This document shows positions 1 to 8,414 of a stretch of 64,000 nucleotides of DNA, piece after piece (within the stretch, counting starts at the first letter, position 1; every line of letters starts with the position of its first letter). A model generated the notes under the pieces. That model was not told where the DNA came from. It saw nothing but the letters and a program-made list of their open reading frames with translations, and made no database searches. The position numbers and the translations under genes were made by a program. This DNA is from Alphaproteobacteria bacterium (GTDB lineage: Bacteria; Pseudomonadota; Alphaproteobacteria; Rhodobacterales; Rhodobacteraceae), in assembly GCA_030425925.1 (NCBI GenBank), contig JAUHZO010000011.1, positions 62,001-126,000 of the forward strand. The letters are read 5' to 3'.

Positions 1-814
1 CGCCCAGCGTGTCGGAGATCACCTCGGGCGACAGGTCCACAACGTCGAGGGCCAGCAGGCATTTGGCCCAGTCGATGGTTTCGGCCACGCCGGGTTTCTT
101 GAAGATGTCTTCGGTTCTGAGCGCCTGCACGAAGGCGATGATCTGGCGCGACAGGGTTTCGCTGACCTCCGGGGCGCGGGCGTTGAGGATCTCGAGCTCG
201 CGGGCGAAATCGGGGTAGTCGACCCAGTGGTAGAGGCAGCGGCGTTTCAGCGCGTCGTGCACCTCGCGCGTGCGGTTGGAGGTCAGGATCACGATGGGGG
301 GTTCCGGCGCCCGGATGGTGCCGATCTCGGGGATGGTGACCTGGAAATCGCCGAGGGCTTCCAGCAGGAAGGCCTCGAACGGCTCGTCGGTGCGGTCCAG
401 CTCGTCGATGAGCAGGACGGGTGCGCCGCGCGCGTCGGGGCGCATAGCCTCAAGCAGGGGCCGTTCGATCAGGTAGTCGGGGCCGAACAGCTCGGTCTGC
501 AGCGCCGCGCGGTCGGCACCGCCGCCGGCCTCGGCGGTGCGGATCGCGATCATCTGGGCCGGGAAGTTCCATTCATAGACCGCCGAGGAGGCGTCGAGCC
601 CCTCGTAGCATTGCAGCCGGATCAGGCGGCGGTCGAGGCAGGCGGCCAGCGCCTTGGCGATCTCGGTCTTGCCGACACCGGCCTCGCCTTCGAGGAACAG
701 CGGCCGGCCGAGACGCAGCGACAGGAACACCACGGTGGCCAGCGCGCGCCCGCAGACATAGCCGGTCTGGCCAAGGCGGGTTTGCACGTCGTCGATGGTT
801 TCAGGGATGTTCAT
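1..814 (-). CDS. MoxR-family AAA+ ATPase (3' end outside window)
   Basis: The visible 271 codons encode a MoxR/CoxD-like AAA+ ATPase. The Walker A motif GEAGVGKT is at residues 43-50 and the Walker B is LLIDELDRTD; the motif ILTSNRTREV follows as sensor 1. Such ATPases act as chaperones that help assemble metal-containing or von Willebrand-factor-domain enzyme complexes, often carbon monoxide dehydrogenase-type proteins. The ATG has an AGGAGG Shine-Dalgarno sequence just upstream. The C-terminus lies beyond base 1, so the partner gene (usually a VWA-domain CoxE-like protein) cannot be seen. Family assignment is secure; the client is unknown. Confidence 0.9.
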   Translation of the reverse strand, partial: MNIPETIDDVQTRLGQTGYVCGRALATVVFLSLRLGRPLFLEGEAGVGKTEIAKALAACLDRRLIRLQCYEGLDASSAVYEWNFPAQMIAIRTAEAGGGADRAALQTELFGPDYLIERPLLEAMRPDARGAPVLLIDELDRTDEPFEAFLLEALGDFQVTIPEIGTIRAPEPPIVILTSNRTREVHDALKRRCLYHWVDYPDFARELEILNARAPEVSETLSRQIIAFVQALRTEDIFKKPGVAETIDWAKCLLALDVVDLSPEVISDTLG

Positions 815-892
815 GGGCCGTCCTCCTGACTGTCGGGAGTGCCTGCCCCGGCGCGCGGGGTCAATAGCGCCAAGGTCGCAGCCGTTCACCCA

Positions 893-936
893 TTTTCCCG
901 GGAAAAGTTGACGCCTTGCGCGCAAGCTGTCATGAT
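893..936 (+). promoter_or_regulatory. Candidate promoter with two palindromes ahead of the glycan island
   Basis: A perfect 14-bp palindrome TTTTCCCGGGAAAA (893-906) directly abuts a TTGACG -35-like hexamer (908-913). Seventeen bases later is CATGAT, a weak -10. Inside the spacer lies a second perfect palindrome, CTTGCGCGCAAG (915-926). The arrangement looks like a regulated promoter for the gene starting at 1021, but this is inferred from sequence only. Confidence 0.35.
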
Positions 937-1020
937 TCGCGCAACGACGGCACGGGGAAAACCCCCGGCACCTGACGGGCGATGAGCAGACATGCCTATA
1001 CCTGATGCGGAGGCGCAGAC

Positions 1021-2052
1021 ATGCGCATAACCGCCGTGACCTGTGTGAAGAACGAAGGCCCGTTCCTGCTGGAATGGATCGCCTTCAATCGCCTTCTGGG
1101 CGTGACCGATTTCCTGTTCTACTCGAACGATTGCACCGACGGCACCGACACGCTGCTGGATGCGCTGGCGGCGCGGGGCGGCGTGACGCATCTGCCAAAC
1201 CCCGCCAAGGGGCGCAATTACCAGATGGAGGCGCTGAAGGATGCGGCGAAACAGCCCGTCATGCGCGACGCCGACTGGGTCTGGGTCGCGGATGTGGACG
1301 AGTTCCTGAACATCCATGTAGGCGATCATTCGATCCCCGCCCTGATCGCGGCCTGCGGCGATCCGCAGGCGATCAGCGTGACCTTCCAGTTCTTTGCCAA
1401 TGACGGGGTGTGGGCGTATGCCGACCTCCCGGTGATCGGGCAGTTCACCCGGTCCCACAACCCCGACCTGTGGTGCGCCGAGACGGCAATCGAAGTCAAG
1501 ACCCTGGTGCGCAAGGATTTTCCTCTGCAGTATTACGGCGCGCACCGGCCCTTTTTCAAGGAAAAGCTCGCCGAGGCGAAGCGCCCGCGCTGGACGGACG
1601 GATCGGGCCGCAAGGTGCCGCACAAGTTCCTAGTGGCCGCGAACCCGCGCCGTATCCGCAAGTTTCCGGCAGGTGGCGCGCGGGCGTTCGCGACGCTGAA
1701 CCATTATGCCCTGCGCTCGCTCGACAGCTACCTGGTCAAGAACGACCGGGGCGATGTGAACCGCGAGGGGCGTGCCTTTGACGACACCTATTGGCGCGAA
1801 CGCAACGACCGCGCGCATCAGGACCTTTCGATCCGGCGCTACCTGCCGCGGCTGGAGGCCGCGCTGAAGGCGCTCAAGGCCGATGCGGAGGTCGCGGCAC
1901 TGCATGCCGACTGCGTGGCCCGCCACAAGGCCAAGCGTGACGCGCTGATGGCGGACCCGGCCTATGCGGAAATGTACGCGCATCTGAAGGCGCTGCCGCC
2001 CTATCCGCCCGGCGAATACGAGCTGATGCAGGAACTGGGACTGGTGGCATGA
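1021..2052 (+). CDS. Glycosyltransferase family 2-like protein (Glyco_tranf_2_4 type)
   Basis: A 343-residue predicted cytoplasmic glycosyltransferase with no signal peptide. It opens with ITAVTCVKNEGPFLLEW, the nucleotide-sugar-binding start typical of the GT2/GT92-like 'CVKNE' group, and carries a DVDEF motif (D91 and D93) that matches the metal-binding DxD. It probably moves a sugar from an activated donor onto a surface glycan; donor and acceptor cannot be read. It is the first gene of a tight run: the next gene overlaps its stop by ATGA. It is related to the C-terminal domain of the gene at 2687 and to the gene at 5947. Confidence 0.85.
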   Translation: MRITAVTCVKNEGPFLLEWIAFNRLLGVTDFLFYSNDCTDGTDTLLDALAARGGVTHLPNPAKGRNYQMEALKDAAKQPVMRDADWVWVADVDEFLNIHVGDHSIPALIAACGDPQAISVTFQFFANDGVWAYADLPVIGQFTRSHNPDLWCAETAIEVKTLVRKDFPLQYYGAHRPFFKEKLAEAKRPRWTDGSGRKVPHKFLVAANPRRIRKFPAGGARAFATLNHYALRSLDSYLVKNDRGDVNREGRAFDDTYWRERNDRAHQDLSIRRYLPRLEAALKALKADAEVAALHADCVARHKAKRDALMADPAYAEMYAHLKALPPYPPGEYELMQELGLVA

Positions 2053-2687
2053 CCCGTCTGAAATGCGTCAATCTCGGCCTGCCCAAGACGGGCACCACGA
2101 CGCTTGCCCGTGCGCTGACCGAGGCGGGCTGGCTGGTGGCCGATCACAAGGTGCGGCGCTTGCATACGCAGGATCCGGCCCTGGCCGGCACCTTCGTGGG
2201 CCGGCAGGTTTACCGCGGTTATTTTGAGACCGGCGATCCGTTTGCATTCCTTGGCTTCTACGATGCGCTGGGCGAGGTCAGCGTGGTGAACGCCACGGGC
2301 TGTTTCTGGCCGCAATGCGATTACCACGTGCTGAAGGCGATGCGGCTGGCGCGGTCTTCGGTGGCCTATGTCGCCACGTGGCGGCGCGCCGAAGAGGTGG
2401 CCGACAGCATGCTGCGCTGGAACAATCTTGGCGCGCGCCGCCTGCCGCAGGGCGCGATCCCGGGCTTGCCCTATGGATTCGGGACCACCGAGGCCGAGCT
2501 GATCCGCTGGATCGAGGCGCATTACGAGATGCTGCGCGACGTCTTTGGCGACGATCCGCGCTATCTGGAACTGCCCGTGGCGGCTCCGGACGCGCCGGCG
2601 CAACTGGCTGCACATCTGAAGATCGACCTGCCCTGGTGGGGACGCGAGAACGAGAACACCGACAACCCGGCACGGGGGGCGGCGTGA
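2049..2687 (+). CDS. Sulfotransferase-family protein
   Basis: A 212-residue protein with an intact P-loop-like PAPS-binding motif near the N-terminus (GLPKTGTTTL, residues 10-19), the hallmark of sulfotransferases. It probably transfers sulfate from PAPS to a carbohydrate or other hydroxyl acceptor. Its start overlaps the upstream glycosyltransferase stop by four bases and its stop shares one base with the next start, so the three genes should be translated together. This coupling suggests the acceptor is the glycan made by the neighbours. The acceptor itself is inference. Confidence 0.8.
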   Translation: MTRLKCVNLGLPKTGTTTLARALTEAGWLVADHKVRRLHTQDPALAGTFVGRQVYRGYFETGDPFAFLGFYDALGEVSVVNATGCFWPQCDYHVLKAMRLARSSVAYVATWRRAEEVADSMLRWNNLGARRLPQGAIPGLPYGFGTTEAELIRWIEAHYEMLRDVFGDDPRYLELPVAAPDAPAQLAAHLKIDLPWWGRENENTDNPARGAA

Positions 2688-5068
2688 TGCGCATCTATCT
2701 TCATATCGGGCCGGACGGGGCCTTGGCCGACCGCATGCAGCGGGTGCTGCATGCCAAGCGGGATCAGCTGTTAGGCAAAGGCGTGCTCTATGCCCGCGCG
2801 CCCGGGGCAAAGAACCACACGCGGCTGTTCATGGCCGTGACCGATCCGGAAAACGTGGACAGCCTGCGCTTCAACCGCGGCTATATCGCGCCGGAGAAGC
2901 AGCAGGTGCTTTGCGAGGACGTGGCGCGCGGACTGACGCAAGAGGTGGCGCAGCACCGTCCCGACACGCTGATCCTGTCGGCGCACCAGCTTGGGTCGAG
3001 CCTTGTCAGCCGGTCGGAGCTGGCACGTTTGCGCGCGCTGCTCGCGCCACTTTCGGACGAGATCCGCGTGGTCGCGCATCTGGACGATCCCGCGCGCATG
3101 CTGCTGCAGCGCTACGGCGCGCAACTGATCGAAGGCCGCAGCGCGTCGCTGCAGGCCGAGCTGGATTGCCTGGCCGCGGAAAGCTTCTGGGACGCCGCGA
3201 TTGCCACCCGCCCCGCGCCCGACCCGCAGGCGGGCCAGTTCGGCGAAGTGCAGGGCGCGTGCCACTGGCTCGATTTCGCGCGGCTGGAACAGGAATGGCA
3301 GGCTGTGTTCGGCGCGGGCGCCGTTGCGTTTCATAGCGTCGACCAGGAGGCACTTTTCGGAGAGGCCGCGCCGGATGCCCTGCGCGCGGCCTTCGGCATC
3401 GACGACAGCTTTGGCAAGGCCGAGCCCGAGGACCGGCCCAGCCCCCCGTCTGCCGCCTGGCAGACGCGCTGCCGGCTGTTCAACGACGCGGTGCTGCGGC
3501 TTCTGGCGCAGAAACAGGTGATCCTGCCCCGCCAGCTCTGGCGCAAGTTCCTGGTGGAGCTGAAGGTGCATGGCGATCCGATTGCGCCGGGCAGCCTTGC
3601 CGCCCTGTCGAAGCATTTCGAAAAGGACATCAAGGCGCTCTGCAAACGCCATCCCGGCCTTCACAAGGCGGCGATGAAGCGCGACCGCAAGGTCGCGGAC
3701 TGGGTCGAGGCCGACCCGCAGAACGGCTTCCGCGCGACGCAATACCTGATGGCCTTCCGCTGGCGCATCCAGCAGGCCACCAAGGAAGAACTGGCCAACA
3801 AGCAAGCCGACCTTGCCAGGCTGAACACCCCCGCCCCGGCGGCGGAGACGCCGGTCGCCATGGATAAAAGCGTGGAGGCGATCCTGTCGCCCACCGCACG
3901 CCGCGTCATGCCGCCGCTGGCCAAGCAGAACTTTGCCAAGCTGCAATCCTCGGTCTTTGCCCCGCACAACCGTCTGGGCCATGTCAACGAGGAAGAGCTG
4001 GCCGCCGCCTTCCCGCCGAGGCCGCCGCGCCCCCTGCCCGAAGGATCGTCGGGCAATGTCATCGTCGGCTGTATGAAGAACGAGGCGCCGTATATCGTCG
4101 AATGGGTCGCCTATCACCGCGCCATCGGCGTGGACAATTTCCTGATCTACACCAATGGCTGCGAGGACGGCACGACCGAGATCCTCGACCGCCTGCAAGA
4201 GATGGGCGTCCTGCAGCACCGCGACAACAACAACTGGACGGGCAATTCCCCCCAGCAGCACGCGCTCGACAACGCGCTGGCCGAGCCGGTGATCCGGAAC
4301 GCCGACTGGATCATCCATATCGACGTGGACGAGTTCATCAACGTGCGCTGCGGCAATGGCACGCTGGATGATTTCATGGCCCGCGTGCCTGATGCCACCA
4401 ACGTCGCGATGACCTGGCGGCTCTTTGGCCATAACGGTGTGAGCGAACTGGCGGACCGGTTCGTGATCGAGCAATTCGACACCTGCGCCCCGAAATACTG
4501 CCCCAAACCGCACACGGTCTGGGGCTTCAAGACGATGTTCCGGAATATCGGCGCCTATGGCAAGATCAGCTGCCACCGGCCCAACAAGCTGATGGACGGG
4601 TTCGAAGCCAGGGTGAAATGGGTCAACGGGTCGGGCCGCGACATGACGTCTGAGGCGATCAAGAACGGCTGGCGCAACTCCAAGAAGTCCATCGGCTACG
4701 ACCTGATCCAGCTGAACCACTACGCGCTGCGTTCGGCCGAATCCTTCCTGATCAAGCGCCAGAGGGGCCGTGCGCTGCATGTGGACCGCTCCATCGGGCT
4801 GAACTACTGGATCCGGATGGACTGGTCGGTGCATCGCGACATCACCATCAAGCGCAACGTGCCGCGGCTCAGGGCGGAATATGACCGGCTGATGCAGGAC
4901 GACACGCTGCGCCACTGGCACCGGACCGGCCTTGCCTGGCACCGCGCCAAGGCGGACGAATTGCACGGCAACCCCGAATTCGAAGAGCTTTATCAGCAGG
5001 CGCTGGTGCTGGAGCTGACCGAAACCGAACGGGTGGCCTATGCGCTTGCCCTCGACATGGAGACCTGA
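2687..5068 (+). CDS. Two-domain protein: degenerate sulfotransferase-like N-terminus fused to glycosyltransferase
   Basis: A 793-residue protein. I chose the ATG at 2687, which overlaps the previous stop by one base (TGATG), over longer in-frame extensions. The N-terminus begins IYLHIGPDGALADR, resembling the 'LHIGxxKTGST' start of sulfotransferases, but the KTGS/T residues of the PAPS loop are missing. A long helical, charged middle follows, and from about residue 457 a glycosyltransferase domain starts with VGCMKNEAPYIVEW and has a DVDEF motif (D546, D548). The C-terminal domain should be an active glycosyltransferase. The N-terminal domain looks non-catalytic and may bind the sulfotransferase partner or the acceptor; that is inference. 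Confidence 0.75.
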   Translation: MRIYLHIGPDGALADRMQRVLHAKRDQLLGKGVLYARAPGAKNHTRLFMAVTDPENVDSLRFNRGYIAPEKQQVLCEDVARGLTQEVAQHRPDTLILSAHQLGSSLVSRSELARLRALLAPLSDEIRVVAHLDDPARMLLQRYGAQLIEGRSASLQAELDCLAAESFWDAAIATRPAPDPQAGQFGEVQGACHWLDFARLEQEWQAVFGAGAVAFHSVDQEALFGEAAPDALRAAFGIDDSFGKAEPEDRPSPPSAAWQTRCRLFNDAVLRLLAQKQVILPRQLWRKFLVELKVHGDPIAPGSLAALSKHFEKDIKALCKRHPGLHKAAMKRDRKVADWVEADPQNGFRATQYLMAFRWRIQQATKEELANKQADLARLNTPAPAAETPVAMDKSVEAILSPTARRVMPPLAKQNFAKLQSSVFAPHNRLGHVNEEELAAAFPPRPPRPLPEGSSGNVIVGCMKNEAPYIVEWVAYHRAIGVDNFLIYTNGCEDGTTEILDRLQEMGVLQHRDNNNWTGNSPQQHALDNALAEPVIRNADWIIHIDVDEFINVRCGNGTLDDFMARVPDATNVAMTWRLFGHNGVSELADRFVIEQFDTCAPKYCPKPHTVWGFKTMFRNIGAYGKISCHRPNKLMDGFEARVKWVNGSGRDMTSEAIKNGWRNSKKSIGYDLIQLNHYALRSAESFLIKRQRGRALHVDRSIGLNYWIRMDWSVHRDITIKRNVPRLRAEYDRLMQDDTLRHWHRTGLAWHRAKADELHGNPEFEELYQQALVLELTETERVAYALALDMET

Positions 5069-5069
5069 G

Positions 5070-5777
5070 ATGGACGGCAGCGACCTGGAGCAGGACGGCC
5101 CGAGCCCGTTCATCCGCTCGCGCGGAATGCGGATCCCGAAACATCCCGAGATCATCACCGGCCGCATCCGCCGCGCCCTGCGCGAAGGCGCGTATGAGCG
5201 CAAGGAATGCGACGCGGTTGGCAAGGTGGTGCAGCCTGGCGACACGGTACTGGAACTGGGCGGCGGCATCGGCTACATGTCGGCGCTGCTGTCGCACAAC
5301 CGCAAGGTGCGCCGGGTGGTGACCTACGAAGCCAACCCGATGCTGATCCCCTACATGCAGGCACTGCACGCCGCCAACGGCATCGAGAACGTGGAACTGC
5401 GCAACGCGCTGCTGGCGCCCGAACCCGGCCCGCCGGTGGATTTCCACATCCGCCGGAACTTCCTCGCCTCATCGATGGAACGCGACAGCAATCCCGACAG
5501 CATCGTCGAGACGGTCCAGGTGGATTGCCACGGCATCGCGGCCGCCGTGGCCGAGCTGAAGCCCGATGTGCTGGTCTGCGACATCGAAGGCGCCGAGGCG
5601 GCCCTGCTGCCCGCCGGGGACTGGTCGGGCCTGCGCGTGGCGGTGATCGAGCTGCATCCGCAATGGATCGGCCAGGCCGGGGTGCAGGCGGTCTTTGACG
5701 CGATGCACAAGGCCGGGCTGACCTATTTCCCCCGCGCCTCCGAGGCCAAGGTGGTGACCTTCCGCAAGGGCTGGTGA
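5070..5777 (+). CDS. FkbM-family SAM-dependent methyltransferase
   Basis: A 235-residue methyltransferase. A Rossmann SAM-binding motif VLELGGGIGYM is followed by an acidic strand end (VTYEANP), and the FkbM-type region CDIEGAEAALL is present. FkbM proteins O-methylate sugars or polyketides, and here a glycan residue is the likely substrate. The ATG at 5070 begins one base after the upstream stop; an in-frame ATG at 5040 would overlap the previous gene by 29 bases and is less likely. It closes the four-gene run that starts at 1021. Three long palindromes follow directly. Confidence 0.8.
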   Translation: MDGSDLEQDGPSPFIRSRGMRIPKHPEIITGRIRRALREGAYERKECDAVGKVVQPGDTVLELGGGIGYMSALLSHNRKVRRVVTYEANPMLIPYMQALHAANGIENVELRNALLAPEPGPPVDFHIRRNFLASSMERDSNPDSIVETVQVDCHGIAAAVAELKPDVLVCDIEGAEAALLPAGDWSGLRVAVIELHPQWIGQAGVQAVFDAMHKAGLTYFPRASEAKVVTFRKGW

Positions 5778-5800
5778 GACCGGTGCGGGGCCGGGCGCAC

Positions 5801-5924
5801 AAGAGTTTTCGACGAAAACTCTTTCACCGCGGCCCCGCCGCGGGAAAAAGTCTTCGCCGAAGACTTTTTCCCGCCGCCCCGTCCGCCGGTCCCGCGCCGA
5901 AGACTTTTCGCAGAAAAGTCTTCG
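5801..5924. repeat. Three consecutive long palindromes (locus A)
   Basis: Three hairpin-forming palindromes lie in the gap between 5777 and 5947. At 5801-5823 there are 11-bp perfect arms around one base. At 5840-5874 there are 17-bp perfect arms around one base. At 5898-5924 there are 12-bp perfect arms around three bases. Their centres are TTTTCG-A-CGAAAA, CTTCG-C-CGAAG and CTTTTC-GCA-GAAAAG. Related palindromes occur at 28337-28396 and 32911-32971. They may end transcription or be members of a dispersed REP-like family. Confidence 0.85.
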
Positions 5925-5946
5925 CCCCCACCCGGGGCGCAAGGGC

Positions 5947-6990
5947 ATGAAGATCACCGCCGTGCTCTGCCTGCGCAACGAGGCCGCGTTCCTGCTCGAC
6001 TGGCTGGCCCATCACCTGGTCTGCGGCGTCACCCATGTCGTGGCGCTGACGAACGATTGCCAGGACGGCACCGACACCCTGCTCGACCGGCTGGCGACGC
6101 TGGGTTACGTCACCCATATTCGCAACGACGGCCCCTACGACAAGGGCGGCATCCAGTTCACCGGGCTGAAGCTGGCCGACAAGGCAGAGGCGGTGCGCGA
6201 CGCCGACTGGCTGCTGGCGCTGGACATCGACGAATTCGTCAATGTCCATCTGGGCGACCGCACCCTGCCCGCCCTGATCGAGGCCCTGCCCGAGGCCACC
6301 GCCATCACGCTGACCTGGCGGCTGTTCGGCAATGCCGGCGTGGTGCGCTATGAGGACCAGCCGGTGCCGGAGCAGTTCACCCGCGCCGCCCCGACGGTGA
6401 TGTACTGGCCGTGGCGCGCGGCCATGTTCAAGACGCTCTATCGCAACGATCGCACCTACCGCAACCTTGGCGTGCACCGTCCGCGCAATCCCCATGAGGA
6501 CCGGCTGGGCTCGGCGCGCTGGTACGATGGCGAGGGCCGCGCGCTGGAGGCCGAGTTTGCCACCCGCCGCATCTTTTCGCCCTATGGCCGGTCAAACCAT
6601 GCGCTGGTGCAACTGAACCACTACCCGCTGGGCGCAATGGAAAGCTATGTGCTCAAATCCGATCGCGGGCGCGCGGTGCATTCCGATCATGTCCTGGGCA
6701 TGGATTACTGGGTGGAGCGGAACTGGTGCACCGAAAAGGACACCAGCATCCTGGCCCTGTCCGACCGGGTGGCCGCGCGCCGCGCCGCCCTTGCCGCCGA
6801 TCCCGATCTCGCGCGCCTGCACAAAGAGGCGGTGGCCTGGCGCAAGGCCCGGTTCGAGGCGCTGCTGGCGCAGGAGCCGGCCCGCGCGCTCTTTGCGCGG
6901 CTTCTGATGACCCCGCCCTCGCAGCCGCTGAGCCGTGCCGCGGCGGGCTTTCTGGCGGCCCACGCCACGCGCGCCCGCGACGCGGGCTGA
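5947..6990 (+). CDS. Glycosyltransferase family 2-like protein
   Basis: A 347-residue relative of the gene at 1021. It begins KITAVLCLRNEAAFLLDWLAHH and has a DIDEF metal-binding motif (D93, D95), followed by the shared pattern of a WRLFGNAGV segment and a HYPLGAMESYVLKS segment that the paralogues also have in variant form. It is probably a cytoplasmic sugar transferase of the same glycan pathway. It is separated from the preceding methyltransferase by the palindrome cluster, so it may be transcribed separately or be partly insulated from the upstream run. Confidence 0.82.
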   Translation: MKITAVLCLRNEAAFLLDWLAHHLVCGVTHVVALTNDCQDGTDTLLDRLATLGYVTHIRNDGPYDKGGIQFTGLKLADKAEAVRDADWLLALDIDEFVNVHLGDRTLPALIEALPEATAITLTWRLFGNAGVVRYEDQPVPEQFTRAAPTVMYWPWRAAMFKTLYRNDRTYRNLGVHRPRNPHEDRLGSARWYDGEGRALEAEFATRRIFSPYGRSNHALVQLNHYPLGAMESYVLKSDRGRAVHSDHVLGMDYWVERNWCTEKDTSILALSDRVAARRAALAADPDLARLHKEAVAWRKARFEALLAQEPARALFARLLMTPPSQPLSRAAAGFLAAHATRARDAG

Positions 6991-7115
6991 GCCGGGCGCG
7001 CCCGGCCCCGTCCAGAATTACCCCGCATTTTGCACAATTTCGCCGGAAACCCGGAGCATTGTTTCCCAAAAGGCGACGCGAACACGCGCGCCGGGGGCTG
7101 AACACGGGCAATGCA

Positions 7116-8048
7116 ATGGATGAGCAGAACGAACCCTTCGATCCGGACCTGTCACAGCTGGGGCAGGCCGACTGGCTGCAGGCGCTGCGCCGGATCGGGC
7201 AGGACAACGGCTTTGCCGAACCCCTGGGCAAGGATCACGCCGCGCTCTTCGTCGAACGCGGCGATACGCTCCTGGTCAGTTTCGAGCGCATGCGCGACGT
7301 GTTCACCGAAACCCCGGCCCGCACGCCGTTGTCCTTCGAGATGGTGCGCCGCAACGGCTGGTCGGTGCTGACGGTGCTGTGCCGCGGCGATACCTGGGGG
7401 CGCGATCCGCGGGTCTACGGCTTTTTCGACCAGTTGCTGGATGACGGCTTTTTCGACGAATTCGACACTGTGCTGTTCTACGGTGCCGGGTCCTGCGGCT
7501 ATGCCGCCGCCGCCTATTCCGTGGCGGCCCCCGGCGCGCGGGTGCTGATGCTGGCGCCGCAAGCCACGCTGGATCCGCGCGTGACCGAATGGGACGACCG
7601 GTTTGCCGCCGAACGCCGCCGCGACTTCACCTCGCGCTACGGGTTTGCGCCCGACATGATCGACGCCGCACAACACGCCGTCGTGCTTTACGACCCGCGG
7701 CACCGGCTGGATGCGATGCACTCCGCGCTGTTCGAACGCCGCAACGTGTCGCGCTTTCGCCTGCCCTTCTTCGGCGGCGCGCTGCAGGCGGACCTGCTGG
7801 AGATGGACATCCTGCCCGATCTGCTGGACGCGCTGGCCGAAGACCGGCTCGACACCGCCCGCTTTGCCGAGCTGTTCCGCGCGCGGCGCACACATCGCGG
7901 CTATCTGCGCAACCTGCTGCAGCATCTGGAGGCCGAAAACCGGATCGAGCTGATGCGCATGCTGTGCGAAAACGTCACCGCGCGCATGCACGCCCCGCGC
8001 TTTCGCAAGCGTTTGGCCGCGCTGCCCGAACGCGAGGATCAGGACTGA
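7116..8048 (+). CDS. Conserved protein with alpha/beta-hydrolase-like core, nucleophile apparently missing
   Basis: A 310-residue protein of a family I recall as common in Rhodobacterales and sometimes labelled PAPS reductase; no PAPS-reductase motif is visible here. The segment VLFYGAGSCGYAAAAYSVAAP followed by PQATLDPRV resembles the nucleophile-elbow region of alpha/beta hydrolases (YGxSxGGYAA), but the usual serine position is glycine. It may therefore be a non-catalytic hydrolase-fold protein. The ATG at 7116 was chosen because it begins the conserved MDEQNEPF segment; upstream sequence in this frame overlaps the previous gene. It ends by overlapping the next, convergent gene by ten bases. 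Confidence 0.6.
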   Translation: MDEQNEPFDPDLSQLGQADWLQALRRIGQDNGFAEPLGKDHAALFVERGDTLLVSFERMRDVFTETPARTPLSFEMVRRNGWSVLTVLCRGDTWGRDPRVYGFFDQLLDDGFFDEFDTVLFYGAGSCGYAAAAYSVAAPGARVLMLAPQATLDPRVTEWDDRFAAERRRDFTSRYGFAPDMIDAAQHAVVLYDPRHRLDAMHSALFERRNVSRFRLPFFGGALQADLLEMDILPDLLDALAEDRLDTARFAELFRARRTHRGYLRNLLQHLEAENRIELMRMLCENVTARMHAPRFRKRLAALPEREDQD

Positions 8049-8314
8049 CGCGACAGGATCGCCTCGCGCAGTTCCTGCTGGAAATAGCCAAGCGCCGCGC
8101 CGATCACCAGCACCACCGGGCTGCTGCCGCTGGTGCCGATCCACAGGACCAGCGCCGCGCCCAGCAGCGTGACCAGCAGCGCGGCCACGCGCCGGTCATC
8201 GCTGGCGGGCAGGTTGTCGGCACCGATCAGCGAGACAAGGAATTCGGTGATGCGCGGCTCCAGCGGGCGCGCGGCCCAGCCGGCCAGCGCCGACAGGATC
8301 AAGGTCAGGATCAT
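8039..8314 (-). CDS. Small membrane protein, unknown function
   Basis: A 91-residue protein with two hydrophobic stretches: an N-terminal MILTLILSALAGWAA segment and a longer one around VAALLVTLLGAALVLWIG, plus VVLVIGAALGYF. The last residues are charged. An alternative GTG start lies two codons upstream, but the GGGGGTGA just ahead of the ATG at 8314 fits a ribosome site for the ATG. It converges on and overlaps the preceding gene. No family is recognised. Confidence 0.6.
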   Translation of the reverse strand: MILTLILSALAGWAARPLEPRITEFLVSLIGADNLPASDDRRVAALLVTLLGAALVLWIGTSGSSPVVLVIGAALGYFQQELREAILSRQS

Positions 8315-8414
8315 GGTCACCCCCGGAACGGTCCAGTTGGCCGATGTCTAGCGCGACTGGCGGCGTCCGACAATGCTCTGGCCTGTGCCGCGCGCCCGTG
8401 CTAACGCCCGCGCC

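Noticed and set aside
2771-5269. An 832-codon open frame on the minus strand opposite the fused glycosyltransferase
   Set aside because: It mirrors a recognised gene; composition is that of a GC-rich shadow frame with many R, H, V and no domain.
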